In this document: in pieces, positions 1-8,682 of the stretch
How positions within the stretch are numbered: the stretch's first letter is position 1
How the letters are laid out: each line of letters begins with the position of its first letter
NCBI GenBank assembly: GCA_902570055.1
Contig: CACFWQ010000001.1
Coordinates: 50,702-114,701 of the forward strand
Direction: 5' to 3'
Length of the DNA: 64,000 nucleotides
Source: an uncultured Pelagibacteraceae bacterium
Lineage (GTDB): Bacteria > Pseudomonadota > Alphaproteobacteria > Pelagibacterales > Pelagibacteraceae
Made by a program: the position numbers and the translations under genes
The notes under the pieces: model-generated
Told to the model about the DNA's origin: nothing
Database searches by the model: none
What the model saw: the letters and a program-made list of their open reading frames with translations, nothing else

Positions 1-686
1 CTGTGCTTGGTCCTTCAGGTTGTGGAAAAACAACTTTGTTAAATATAGCAGCTGGTTTTCTTCGTCCTACTTCCGGAATTATTACTTTAGGTGACAACGA
101 AATTAATGGACCGGGAGTTGAAAGAGGTATGGTTTTTCAACAAGGTGCTCTGTTTGAATGGTTAACAGTTGCTCAAAATGTAAACTTTGGTTTACGAATG
201 AAAAAAGAAGATCCAATTAAAACTGCAAAAAAAGTTGAAGAATGGCTTGAGATAGTTGGGCTTCAAGGTTTTGGAAATACTCCAACTTATCAATTGTCAG
301 GTGGAATGCAGCAAAGGGTTGCTCTTGCAAGATGTTTAATTAATGACCCAGATTTAATTTTAATGGATGAGCCTTTGGGAGCACTTGATGCTTTAACTAG
401 AGAAAAAATGCAGTCTTTAGTTTTAAAAATTTGGAAGGAAACTGGAAAAACAATTATTTTAATTACTCACTCTGTTGAAGAAGCCTTATTATTGGGTGAG
501 CGAGTATATGTTATGGCTCCAAGACCAGGAAGAATTCACAAAGAATATAAACTTCCTTTTGCTAACATGGGTTTAAAAGAAGATTTGAGAGAAATAAAAA
601 ACAACAATGAATTTGTATCTAAAAGAGAAGAAATTTTATCAATGATCTGGGATATGGAAGAAGAAATAATGGGTAAAGAAAATTAA
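1..686 (+). CDS. ABC transporter ATP-binding protein, taurine/nitrate/sulfonate type (5' end cut by window)
   Basis: ATPase that powers a taurine/nitrate/sulfonate-type importer. The reading frame is open from the first bases, and the GTG at position 3 already lies at the Walker A motif (GPSGCGKT), so about 35 N-terminal residues lie outside the window. Also visible are the Q-loop (FQQGALF), the signature LSGGMQQR, Walker B (LILMDEP) and the switch histidine (ITHSVEEA). The spacing and the SVEEA sequence fit the TauB/SsuB/NrtD subfamily. One base separates it from the permease gene, so the two are co-transcribed. The substrate cannot be read from the ATPase alone; taurine is only one candidate. 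Confidence 0.92.
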   Translation, partial: VLGPSGCGKTTLLNIAAGFLRPTSGIITLGDNEINGPGVERGMVFQQGALFEWLTVAQNVNFGLRMKKEDPIKTAKKVEEWLEIVGLQGFGNTPTYQLSGGMQQRVALARCLINDPDLILMDEPLGALDALTREKMQSLVLKIWKETGKTIILITHSVEEALLLGERVYVMAPRPGRIHKEYKLPFANMGLKEDLREIKNNNEFVSKREEILSMIWDMEEEIMGKEN

Positions 687-687
687 A

Positions 688-2583
688 ATGATTACTGGAA
701 TAGTTACATTTTTAATAATCTTTGCAGTTATTGGTTCTATTCTTTATGGACAAAGGTTGGTTAAAACTGAAAAAAGTGATGCAGTTTTTGGAAATCCAGA
801 AAGAGCGAAGGGTGGGGTTCATTGGGTAATAGTTGGTAGTAGTTTTCTTTTATTTACATGGCTTTATTATTCATGGGATATCGCAAAAGCATTCTATCCT
901 AAATCTGCAAATGAACTTTGTCAGGTTGCAAAAGTTAACGAATCTTTATTGTCTTTAAAGTATCTTTTCCCAATAGAAGAAAGAAGCCATAAAAGTACTG
1001 CCCTTATAAAACGTGAAAACATAAATATAAGCGACAAAATAATTGAAATACAAAATTCTCCTAATTTAAAAGAACAGGATAAAGAGAAATTTGTAAATTT
1101 ACTTAATAAAACTCGTAAAACTATTCCATTATTAACTAATGAAAAATATTTAGAATATGAAACTAAAAATATAATTGATGAATTAACAAATAGAATTAAT
1201 AAGCTTACGGAAAATTTTTCAAAAGATACTTATCCTCCTCCTCTAAGTGAAGAAGAGGAAAATAAAAGAATTGAAGCTTTAAAAAAACAATTAGGATGGG
1301 GTGCAACTGGTATGGAAGTTCCGCCTCTTCCAGAAAGCAAAGTAGGTTTAAAATTTCATACTGCCTCCCAAGAATTAAATTTGGTTAGTGATGAATTTTT
1401 TGCAATGCGGAATCATCATCCTGCATATTTAAATCTACTAAAAGAAATTAGAGACGAGATTAAAGAATATAAAGATGGATTGAATGAAGAGCAAGTATCA
1501 GAAATGACTTATATAAAAGAAATAAAAAAACTTGGTCAAAGAATTGAATATGAAAGTGTTTTTCCTCCTTATGCCTTAGATGAAATGGAAAAAGCAATTA
1601 GAGCTTTTGATAAAGTTCAAAAAAAAGAACAAGGAGCTACAAGAATTAAAGATATGTTATTGTTTCCGGGAGGAACAATAGTTGCTAGTGGTCCAACTTG
1701 CGCAGAGGATGGTCCTGGTAGATGGTTACCTAAACCATCTGATACTTTTAGAATTTTTGGAGATCTCTTAAAGCCAAGTGTAGGATTTAAAATGATTCCT
1801 ATGATTTGGTATGAAATGATGGGAGTTAATAGGATAGTTGGTTTTTTTCTTCCAGATTGGATTGCGGATATTATGCCAGGCAAATATCCCGTGCATACTT
1901 CGGATGGAACTGTTGAACCTAATTTTAAAAGCAAAGTTTTAGATGTAGTAACAGGTGAATTTGAAGCTTTTAAAATACCAGTTCCCACAGGACATATTTG
2001 GGATTCTTTTTTAAGAGTATTTTTGGGATTAACTCTTGGAATTATTTTTGGTGTACCATTAGGTATATTTATGGGTCTAAATAGATTTGCTAAGGGATTT
2101 TTTGATCCTCTTGTTGAGTTATATAGACCAGTACCACCACTTGCTTGGGCTCCATTGGTAATTACAGTTTTTGGAATTGATAACGTTGGTAAAGTATTTT
2201 TATTATTTATGGTTTCATTTTCTATTATGATTATTTCAGCAAGGGCTGGTGCATCAGGAACGCAACTTTCAAAAATTCATGCCGCTCATTCATTGGGTGC
2301 TTCTAGATGGCAAATATTAAGAGAGGTTATATTTCCTAATTCATTACCTGAAATATTAACAGGAGTAAGGGTTGCTGTAGGTATGTGTTGGGGAACATTG
2401 GTTGCTGCAGAATTTTTAGCTGGTACTTCTGGTATTGGATTTGTTGAAAACGTTGCAAGAAAATACATGCAATATGAAGTCATTTGGATTACTATTTTCG
2501 TAATGGGAATGTTGGGGCTTTTGTTTGATGTTACTATTAGAAAAATAATAGATAAAACTATACCTTGGAGAGGAAAAGGATAG
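688..2583 (+). CDS. ABC transporter permease, TauC/SsuC type, with long N-terminal extension
   Basis: Membrane subunit of the importer, 631 residues against about 250-280 for a usual TauC. The permease domain occupies only about residues 430-631 and has the EAA loop (AAHSLGASRWQILREV), the site that docks the ATPase. Before it come two predicted membrane helices (about residues 3-20 and 44-64) and about 360 charged residues rich in Glu, Lys and Asn, some with a helical look. No stop or frame break lies between the parts. The extension would probably lie outside the cytoplasmic membrane, though topology is inferred. No substrate-binding protein gene is visible; it is probably upstream. Confidence 0.88.
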   Translation: MITGIVTFLIIFAVIGSILYGQRLVKTEKSDAVFGNPERAKGGVHWVIVGSSFLLFTWLYYSWDIAKAFYPKSANELCQVAKVNESLLSLKYLFPIEERSHKSTALIKRENINISDKIIEIQNSPNLKEQDKEKFVNLLNKTRKTIPLLTNEKYLEYETKNIIDELTNRINKLTENFSKDTYPPPLSEEEENKRIEALKKQLGWGATGMEVPPLPESKVGLKFHTASQELNLVSDEFFAMRNHHPAYLNLLKEIRDEIKEYKDGLNEEQVSEMTYIKEIKKLGQRIEYESVFPPYALDEMEKAIRAFDKVQKKEQGATRIKDMLLFPGGTIVASGPTCAEDGPGRWLPKPSDTFRIFGDLLKPSVGFKMIPMIWYEMMGVNRIVGFFLPDWIADIMPGKYPVHTSDGTVEPNFKSKVLDVVTGEFEAFKIPVPTGHIWDSFLRVFLGLTLGIIFGVPLGIFMGLNRFAKGFFDPLVELYRPVPPLAWAPLVITVFGIDNVGKVFLLFMVSFSIMIISARAGASGTQLSKIHAAHSLGASRWQILREVIFPNSLPEILTGVRVAVGMCWGTLVAAEFLAGTSGIGFVENVARKYMQYEVIWITIFVMGMLGLLFDVTIRKIIDKTIPWRGKG

Positions 2584-2590
2584 TTTAAAT

Positions 2591-3376
2591 CTAAGTTACA
2601 AAAACTTTATTATAACTTTTTATACTCGATCTCATTTTAATAAAATTTTTAACTTTTTTATTTTTCATTTGATTTTTTAATGGAGAGTAAAGAGCTTTTT
2701 TTCTATTTTCTATTTTTTTATCTTTTAAAGTCAAATAGTAAGTAGCAATACTTTTTCTTGTATCTGTTGTAAGAATTCTAGAAACTGCATGCCAACTGTA
2801 CATAGAAGTATCAAACAATACCGCTCTATTAAACTTTGGCATAATTTTTTTTACAATTTCTCCAGGCATATTTTTATTTTTTTTATTTTTTGCAAAAAAA
2901 CAAAGTTCACCACCATTTTTATCTTTCCAGTTTGATGTCAAAAAAATTATTAAATTAAATTTTCTTTTAATATTTAATTTAGGATGAATTACATAATCCA
3001 AATGTGGATTTAATCTTCCACCTTTTCCCATTATATGCAGTCCACCTCCATTCAAACCTGGGTCTGAATAAAGATTTTTCATCCTTAATTTTTTTTTTAT
3101 ATTGTTAGTAAACTCACTAGAATTTAAAATTGAAATTAATTGGTATGTGTTAGGTTTAAATAAGTTCCATAGATTAGTTGACTTCTTAATTTCACAATAA
3201 TTTCTATATTCATGGAGTTCTTTATTAGTAAAATTAGGAAACTCTTTTTCAATTTTTTTTGCCAAATTATTTTTTAGAAAATTATCAATTATCGCATATG
3301 GAAAAGGTTTGCCTTTATTAAAATTTTTTAGTGAATTGTTTAATTTATTAATATTTATATATTTATTTATTTGCAT
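2591..3376 (-). CDS. 2OG-Fe(II) oxygenase, prolyl-4-hydroxylase-like
   Basis: A 261-residue member of the Fe(II)/2-oxoglutarate dioxygenases. The metal triad is visible as HLDY (His and Asp) and the distal His in SWHAV, followed by an Arg (TRKS) in the position that binds 2-oxoglutarate. The glycine pair in KNGGELCFF is typical of P4H-type folds. Such enzymes hydroxylate proteins, sugars or small molecules; the substrate here is unknown. It lies back-to-back with a GT17 gene in a patch full of A and T runs, which suggests a role in modifying a surface glycan or protein (inference). No signal peptide. Confidence 0.8.
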   Translation of the reverse strand: MQINKYININKLNNSLKNFNKGKPFPYAIIDNFLKNNLAKKIEKEFPNFTNKELHEYRNYCEIKKSTNLWNLFKPNTYQLISILNSSEFTNNIKKKLRMKNLYSDPGLNGGGLHIMGKGGRLNPHLDYVIHPKLNIKRKFNLIIFLTSNWKDKNGGELCFFAKNKKNKNMPGEIVKKIMPKFNRAVLFDTSMYSWHAVSRILTTDTRKSIATYYLTLKDKKIENRKKALYSPLKNQMKNKKVKNFIKMRSSIKSYNKVFVT

Positions 3377-3442
3377 GTAATTTAATAAAATTAATGTATT
3401 TAATATACAAAATGTAATAATGATTCAATTGATATACCGTAA

Positions 3443-4339
3443 ATGAAAATATTTGACTGTACCACTTTCTACAATGAAAACTTAATATTAGAGGCTAGAT
3501 TTAATATTTTAAATGAATATGTGGATAAATTTGTTATCACTGAATCGGCTTATTCTCACAGTGGAGAAAAAAAAGAATTTAATTTTGATTTTTCAAGATT
3601 TGAAAAATTTAAAGATAAAATAATTTATTTAAAAATTGAAGAAGAACCAAAAGATTTAACCTATAATCTTAAAGATGGAAAAAAAACTGAAGAAGGCGCA
3701 CATATAAGGTTAAATGCTATAAAGAGAATAGCTCACCAAAGAAATTTTTTAAACGAAGGAATAATTGATGCATCAAAAGATGATCTGATACTTTATAGTG
3801 ATAATGATGAAATACCAAATTTAGAATTTTTTCAAACTAATCAAATTAAAAACGAAATAATGATTTTCAATCAAAAAATGTTTTATTACAAATTCAATTT
3901 ATTTTGTGATCGTTATGAATGGTTTGGAACTAAAGGATGTAAAAAAAAAAATTTAATTGATTTTGATTGGCTAAGAAATGTTAAAGCAAGAAAATACCCA
4001 TTTTATAGAATTGATACGTTTGTTTCTAAAACAAAATATGTGAATGTGAATATAATTAAAAATGGTGGATGGCATTTTTCACAACTTAAAAAACCTGAAG
4101 AAATTTACAAAAAATTAACTAATGCAGAGGATCACCTTGAATTTAAAGAAACTAAAAAAACTTTATCTGATATTGAAGATTTAGTTAAAAGAAAAGTAAT
4201 TTTGTATGATCATCAGGCCGGGAGATCTGAAAATAAATTTAGTAAAGAATTTAAACTTACTACACTTGGTATCGATCAATTACCCAAATATATTCAAAAC
4301 AATCAAACAAAATATAAAGATTGGTTAGAATTTAATTAA
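3443..4339 (+). CDS. Glycosyltransferase family 17 protein
   Basis: 298 residues matching the GT17 family (beta-1,4-N-acetylglucosaminyltransferase-like). The N-terminus has the characteristic IFDCTTFYNENLILEARF start, followed by FVITESAYSHSG, and an acidic SDNDEIP motif at about residues 118-124 that probably binds the metal-nucleotide sugar. Bacterial members act in capsule, LPS or glycan assembly; acceptor and donor cannot be told. The 3' end overlaps the convergent glycosyltransferase gene by 8 bases. Codons are very AT-rich, like its two neighbours. Confidence 0.82.
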   Translation: MKIFDCTTFYNENLILEARFNILNEYVDKFVITESAYSHSGEKKEFNFDFSRFEKFKDKIIYLKIEEEPKDLTYNLKDGKKTEEGAHIRLNAIKRIAHQRNFLNEGIIDASKDDLILYSDNDEIPNLEFFQTNQIKNEIMIFNQKMFYYKFNLFCDRYEWFGTKGCKKKNLIDFDWLRNVKARKYPFYRIDTFVSKTKYVNVNIIKNGGWHFSQLKKPEEIYKKLTNAEDHLEFKETKKTLSDIEDLVKRKVILYDHQAGRSENKFSKEFKLTTLGIDQLPKYIQNNQTKYKDWLEFN

Positions 4340-5369
4340 AGAAATTCAAAAAATTTTTAATATGTTTAATTTCATTTTCTTTAGAAAATTCTCTAATAAT
4401 TTTTTTTCTTTGAATTTTTTTTTTTAAATTATGTTTATTTTTTTCAACAATTTTTTTTAATATTTGATTAACAAAATTTTTTATATCACCTGAATAAATT
4501 TCAGTAAAAATAGGTTTTTTCCAGTATTCTTTTCCTCCTTCTCCTGTATATCCAACAACAAAATTTCCAGCGATGGCTGCTTCAATTGAAGGGAGTCCCA
4601 AACTTTCAAGATTAGCAAAAGATAGAAAAATTTTTGATCTAGATAGATTATTGAATATTGTTTTTTCATTTAAATTATTTAAATTTTTAATAACCCATTT
4701 TTTTGGTAACTTTTTTTTCAAAAAAAACAATACATGGCCACTATGTTGAGGTAATTTTCTGCTCATATAAGTAATAAGATTTACTTTTTTTTGATTTAAA
4801 TTAAATTTTTTTGAATCTACTGAACATTTTATTTTTATAATTTTTTTTTCTAAATGTGGAAAAAATAGTTTTATACATTGTTTAACATCTTCAGAATATG
4901 ACAATATAAAACTAGCTTTATTATAAGCTTTGTTTAATTTTTTTTCATTATTTGTAGAAGAAATCGTATATCCGTTTTGAACAAATATTGCATATTTTAT
5001 TTTATTTCTAATTAACAGATCGTCTGCTAAATGAGCAAAAATTTCTGGTAAAATTACAAAATCATTTTTTTGGTTAAAATTAAAGTTATTTTTAATAACA
5101 GCGTTGTTTTCAAACCAACTATATTTAAAATTTTTATAAGGTTCAATTTGATCCAATTGCCAACCTGTTTCTTCATTTGATTTTATGTCTAATTTTTTTT
5201 TTATAGAAGCTTTCCATTTTGAGGTTTTTTTCTTTTTAATATGTAATATTTCAGAAGTAAAATTATTAAGATTATTTATAATTTCTGAATGATGATAAAT
5301 TATTTTTGCTCCTCCAGAAGGGCCTTTTTCGCTATTACATAAATAGATTATATTTTTAATATTTTTCAC
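4332..5369 (-). CDS. Glycosyltransferase, GT4-like
   Basis: 345 residues with a GT-B look. The N-terminal half has a YLCNSEKGPSGGAKIIYHH motif, a glycine loop as in GT4 enzymes. The C-terminal half has SFANLESLGLPSIEAAIAG, the E-x7-E type nucleotide-sugar site. Long Lys/Asn/Ile stretches make it much more AT-rich than the metabolic genes around it. With the GT17 gene and the 2OG oxygenase it forms a small surface-glycan patch. Sugar specificity is unknown. Confidence 0.75.
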   Translation of the reverse strand: MKNIKNIIYLCNSEKGPSGGAKIIYHHSEIINNLNNFTSEILHIKKKKTSKWKASIKKKLDIKSNEETGWQLDQIEPYKNFKYSWFENNAVIKNNFNFNQKNDFVILPEIFAHLADDLLIRNKIKYAIFVQNGYTISSTNNEKKLNKAYNKASFILSYSEDVKQCIKLFFPHLEKKIIKIKCSVDSKKFNLNQKKVNLITYMSRKLPQHSGHVLFFLKKKLPKKWVIKNLNNLNEKTIFNNLSRSKIFLSFANLESLGLPSIEAAIAGNFVVGYTGEGGKEYWKKPIFTEIYSGDIKNFVNQILKKIVEKNKHNLKKKIQRKKIIREFSKENEIKHIKNFLNFFN

Positions 5370-5414
5370 TCTAATGTATAGTACCTTGTTATATAAAATT
5401 TTGTAAAAAATTAA

Positions 5415-6002
5415 ATGCTTAATAAAGAAATATTAGAAAGTATTTTTGAAAAGTTACTTTCTCAAGCTAAAAAATCCTATGATGAATTTAACGCAGCTGA
5501 TGGGAAAATTGGTGATGGTGACTTAGGGGTCACTATTCTAAATGGACTAGAGGAAGTAAATAATAATAAAAACAATTTTAAAGATGATATGGGTGAAAAT
5601 TTTATGCTTTGTTCGCAAGCATTTGTTAAAAAATCAGGTTCTAGCTTTGGAACCTTGATAGCCTTTTCATTTATGAACATTTCAAAAGCATTAAAGGGTA
5701 AAAATAACTGTAATCATGATGATATTATAGTCATTTTTCAAACAGCTTTAAAAACTATAATGGAAAGAGGAAAGACTAAACTTGGTGATAAAACTATAGC
5801 AGATAGTTTAGACCTAATCATAAAAAAACTTAAAGATAATAAAAATTATTCAGAAGTATTTAAATTAGCTACAAAACAAGCTCTTGAAAACTTTAAAGGA
5901 AAAAAAATACTTATTGGAAGAGCAAGAATGTTTGAGGAAAAAACTATGGACTTAGATGATCCTGGAATGTTTGCATTAAATAAATTAAGTGAAGTTTTTT
6001 AA
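5415..6002 (+). CDS. dhaL: Dihydroxyacetone kinase subunit DhaL
   Basis: 195-residue nucleotide-binding subunit of dihydroxyacetone kinase. It shows the Mg-ADP site IGDGDLGVTI near residue 35, the SGSSFGT loop, LGDKTIADSLD (usual form GDKTMLDAL) and the closing DPGM motif. DhaL phosphorylates dihydroxyacetone held by DhaK. In enterobacteria the phosphoryl donor comes from the PTS through DhaM; no DhaM is visible here, so direct use of ATP is possible (inference). Its partner dhaK lies about 2.7 kb downstream, with selO and a reverse-strand hydrolase between them. It is probably co-transcribed with selO, whose ATG follows by one base. Confidence 0.85.
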   Translation: MLNKEILESIFEKLLSQAKKSYDEFNAADGKIGDGDLGVTILNGLEEVNNNKNNFKDDMGENFMLCSQAFVKKSGSSFGTLIAFSFMNISKALKGKNNCNHDDIIVIFQTALKTIMERGKTKLGDKTIADSLDLIIKKLKDNKNYSEVFKLATKQALENFKGKKILIGRARMFEEKTMDLDDPGMFALNKLSEVF

Positions 6003-6003
6003 T

Positions 6004-7476
6004 ATGAATAAAACTTTTTCTCAAATTGATAAAATTGGTTGGTGTTTTGATAATACTTATTCACAATTATCAAGTTCAATGTTGACTAAAATTAAGCCTA
6101 TTCCAGTAAAAAAACCAGAAATTGTTGTAATGAATCATAACTTATCAAAAGATTTAGGTTTAAATTTTTCAAATATTACTTCCACTGAATCCGCATCATT
6201 ATTTTCTGGAAACCTATTACCTCAAAAATCAGAATGCATTGCACAAGCATATGCTGGTCATCAATTTGGTCATTTTACAATTCTGGGCGATGGTAGAGCT
6301 ATCGTAATTGGAGAACATTTGTCAAAGAATAAAAATCGTTTTGATATTCAGTTTAAGGGTTCTGGTAAAACTCCTTACTCAAGAAATGGTGATGGAAGAG
6401 CAGCTTTAGGACCAATGTTAAGAGAATATATTATTAGTGAAGCAATGCATGGTCTCGGAATTCCAACCACACGAAGTTTGGCAGTTGTAAAAACAGGAGA
6501 AAATGTAATTCGTGAAACTGCTTTACCAGGAGCAATATTAACTCGTATTGCTAAAAGTCATATTCGTGTTGGAACATTTCAATACGCTTTAGTTAGTGAA
6601 GATAAAAAAAATTTAAAAAATTTATTTGATTACACTATCGAACGTCACTATCCAAATATTAAAAGATCTAAAACTAAAGCAATTGATTTACTGAAAATTG
6701 TAATGGAAAAGCAAATTAAACTTGTTGTTGATTGGATGCGAGTTGGTTTTATTCATGGAGTGATGAACACGGACAACATGGCAATATCAGGGGAAACTAT
6801 AGATTATGGTCCTTGTGCTTTTATGGATGCTTATGATCCAGAAACAGTGTTTAGTTCTATAGATCTTCATGGACGTTATGCTTATTTTAATCAACCTGGA
6901 ATAACTAAATGGAATTTAGCAAGACTTGCAGAATCTCTCTTAAGTTTAATTGATGAAAACCAGAATAAAGCAATAAAGATTGCAGAAGAAATAATAAATA
7001 GTTTTGGAAATATATATAAAAAAAATTGGTTAGAAATGATGAAAAAAAAATTAGGTTTAATTGGAGATGAAGATAATGATGAAAATTTAATAAATGATTT
7101 GTTGTTAATTATGTATAAAAATAAAGCCGACTATACAAACACGTTCTGTTTATTAATGAACAAAGATTTTCAAAAAAATAAAATGTTTAATGATAAAAAA
7201 TTTATTGATTGGTATCGGAAATGGGAAGATCGTTCGAAAAAAAACAATTCGTTTGAAGAAACTTTAAAAATAATGCGTACTGCAAATCCTCTTGTTATTC
7301 CTCGTAATCACAAAGTAGAAGAAGTTTTAGAAGCAGCTAGTAAAAATGATTTAGGTCCTTTTCATGATTTTCTCAAAATTCTAGAAAAACCTTATGAAAA
7401 ACAAACAAAAACTAATAACTATCAACATCCTGCAGTAGTAGGTGAAAAAAAGTATCAAACTTTTTGTGGTACCTAG
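6004..7476 (+). CDS. selO: SelO family protein adenylyltransferase (YdiU/UPF0061)
   Basis: 490-residue pseudokinase-fold enzyme that transfers AMP to Ser, Thr or Tyr of proteins in the redox-stress response. Recognised by GHQFGHFTILGDGRA, FKGSGKTPYSRNGDGRAA, HGVMNTDNMAISG (metal-binding Asn and Asp) and YGPCAFMDAY. The conserved Cys three residues from the C-terminus (QTFCGT) stands where eukaryotic SelO carries selenocysteine. An in-frame ATG exists at 5989 inside dhaL, but the ATG at 6004, just after the dhaL stop, fits the usual start. Length matches E. coli SelO (478). Confidence 0.93.
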   Translation: MNKTFSQIDKIGWCFDNTYSQLSSSMLTKIKPIPVKKPEIVVMNHNLSKDLGLNFSNITSTESASLFSGNLLPQKSECIAQAYAGHQFGHFTILGDGRAIVIGEHLSKNKNRFDIQFKGSGKTPYSRNGDGRAALGPMLREYIISEAMHGLGIPTTRSLAVVKTGENVIRETALPGAILTRIAKSHIRVGTFQYALVSEDKKNLKNLFDYTIERHYPNIKRSKTKAIDLLKIVMEKQIKLVVDWMRVGFIHGVMNTDNMAISGETIDYGPCAFMDAYDPETVFSSIDLHGRYAYFNQPGITKWNLARLAESLLSLIDENQNKAIKIAEEIINSFGNIYKKNWLEMMKKKLGLIGDEDNDENLINDLLLIMYKNKADYTNTFCLLMNKDFQKNKMFNDKKFIDWYRKWEDRSKKNNSFEETLKIMRTANPLVIPRNHKVEEVLEAASKNDLGPFHDFLKILEKPYEKQTKTNNYQHPAVVGEKKYQTFCGT

Positions 7477-7499
7477 AAGCAGAGCTTTTTTTTACATTT

Positions 7500-8645
7500 T
7501 CATATTTTCAAAGAGTTTGCGAAATTTCTTATATCTTTAATCAATAAATCGGGCTGCTCTAAAGCTGCAAAATGTCCACCTTTTTGCATTTTGGTCCAAC
7601 GTTGAATGTTATAAATTCTCTCAACATAAGATCTTGGTGCCCATTCCAAATATTCTTTTGGAAATAAAGCAACAGCAGTTGGGGTTTTTATTGGAAGTCC
7701 TTTTTTAGGAAGAAACCTTCCTCCTTCTTCTCTTCTTCCGTAATAAATCCAAGAAGCTGTATTAAAAGTTTTTGTAACTAGATAAATCATTATATTTGAC
7801 AACAACGTGTCTTTTGAATAGACGCTTTCAATATCATTATTCTTAATATCAGACCATCCGTGCATTTTCTCAATTATCCAAGCAGCAACTCCAACTGGAC
7901 TATCTATCATTGCATAACTTAAAGTTTGCGGTTTGGTAGCTTGTTGGGTTCTATAACCATTTTCCAACAATTGTTCTCTTTCAAATTTTTCTTCCCATTC
8001 TTTTTCTTCCTTGGTTTGTGGTCCATCAGGATGTCGAACTATTAAAATGTTTATATGAATAGCTGTACATGTTTTTGGAAAATCATACGCAAGCCATGTA
8101 GCTATAGTTCCTCCAAAATCACCTCCTTGAGCTATATATTTTTTATATCCAAGAGATGTGGTCATTAAAGAATTAAAAATTTTTGCCATTTTTCTTGGAC
8201 CAATTGGTTTTGAAGGTCTGCCTGAAAATCCAAACCCTGGTAGAGATGGAACTATGACATCAAATGCATCTTCTTTCTTGCCACCAAATTTTTCAGGATG
8301 AGCAAGTTGGTCTATTATATGTAAAAACTCTATGATTGACCCAGGCCATCCATGGCTTAATAATAGTGGTTTTGAATTAGATCCGCTTCCCTTCTCATAA
8401 ATAAAATGAATATCAGTACCATTTATATTTGTTTTAAAATTTTGAAATTTATTTATTTTTTCTTCTGTTTTTTTCCAATTAAATTTATCTACCCAATATT
8501 TTGAAAATTCTCTCATATAGTCTAAGTTTGTTCCATATTTCCAACCGCCGTCTTCGGGCATTTCGTGCCAAGGATAACTTGCGACCTTTGTGTTAATATC
8601 TTTAATTATTTTGTTTGAAATATTTATTTTAAATGGTGTAATCAT
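7500..8645 (-). CDS. Epoxide hydrolase, EHN-type alpha/beta hydrolase
   Basis: 381 residues with the epoxide hydrolase N-terminal (EHN) domain over about the first 110, then the alpha/beta-hydrolase core. The oxyanion loop HGWPGS is near residue 97, the nucleophile Asp in GGDFGGT near 173, and the catalytic His in GGHFAALEQP near 359. Members open epoxides to diols; the physiological substrate is unknown. No signal peptide. The gene sits alone on the reverse strand between selO and dhaK and breaks up the dha genes. Confidence 0.87.
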   Translation of the reverse strand: MITPFKINISNKIIKDINTKVASYPWHEMPEDGGWKYGTNLDYMREFSKYWVDKFNWKKTEEKINKFQNFKTNINGTDIHFIYEKGSGSNSKPLLLSHGWPGSIIEFLHIIDQLAHPEKFGGKKEDAFDVIVPSLPGFGFSGRPSKPIGPRKMAKIFNSLMTTSLGYKKYIAQGGDFGGTIATWLAYDFPKTCTAIHINILIVRHPDGPQTKEEKEWEEKFEREQLLENGYRTQQATKPQTLSYAMIDSPVGVAAWIIEKMHGWSDIKNNDIESVYSKDTLLSNIMIYLVTKTFNTASWIYYGRREEGGRFLPKKGLPIKTPTAVALFPKEYLEWAPRSYVERIYNIQRWTKMQKGGHFAALEQPDLLIKDIRNFANSLKI

Positions 8646-8682
8646 AGAAAAATATACTTTAGTATATTCGTAATAGAATTAC

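Noticed and set aside
1617..1988. Reverse frame of 123 codons inside the permease gene
   Set aside because: Shadow of a real gene on the other strand, no recognisable motif.
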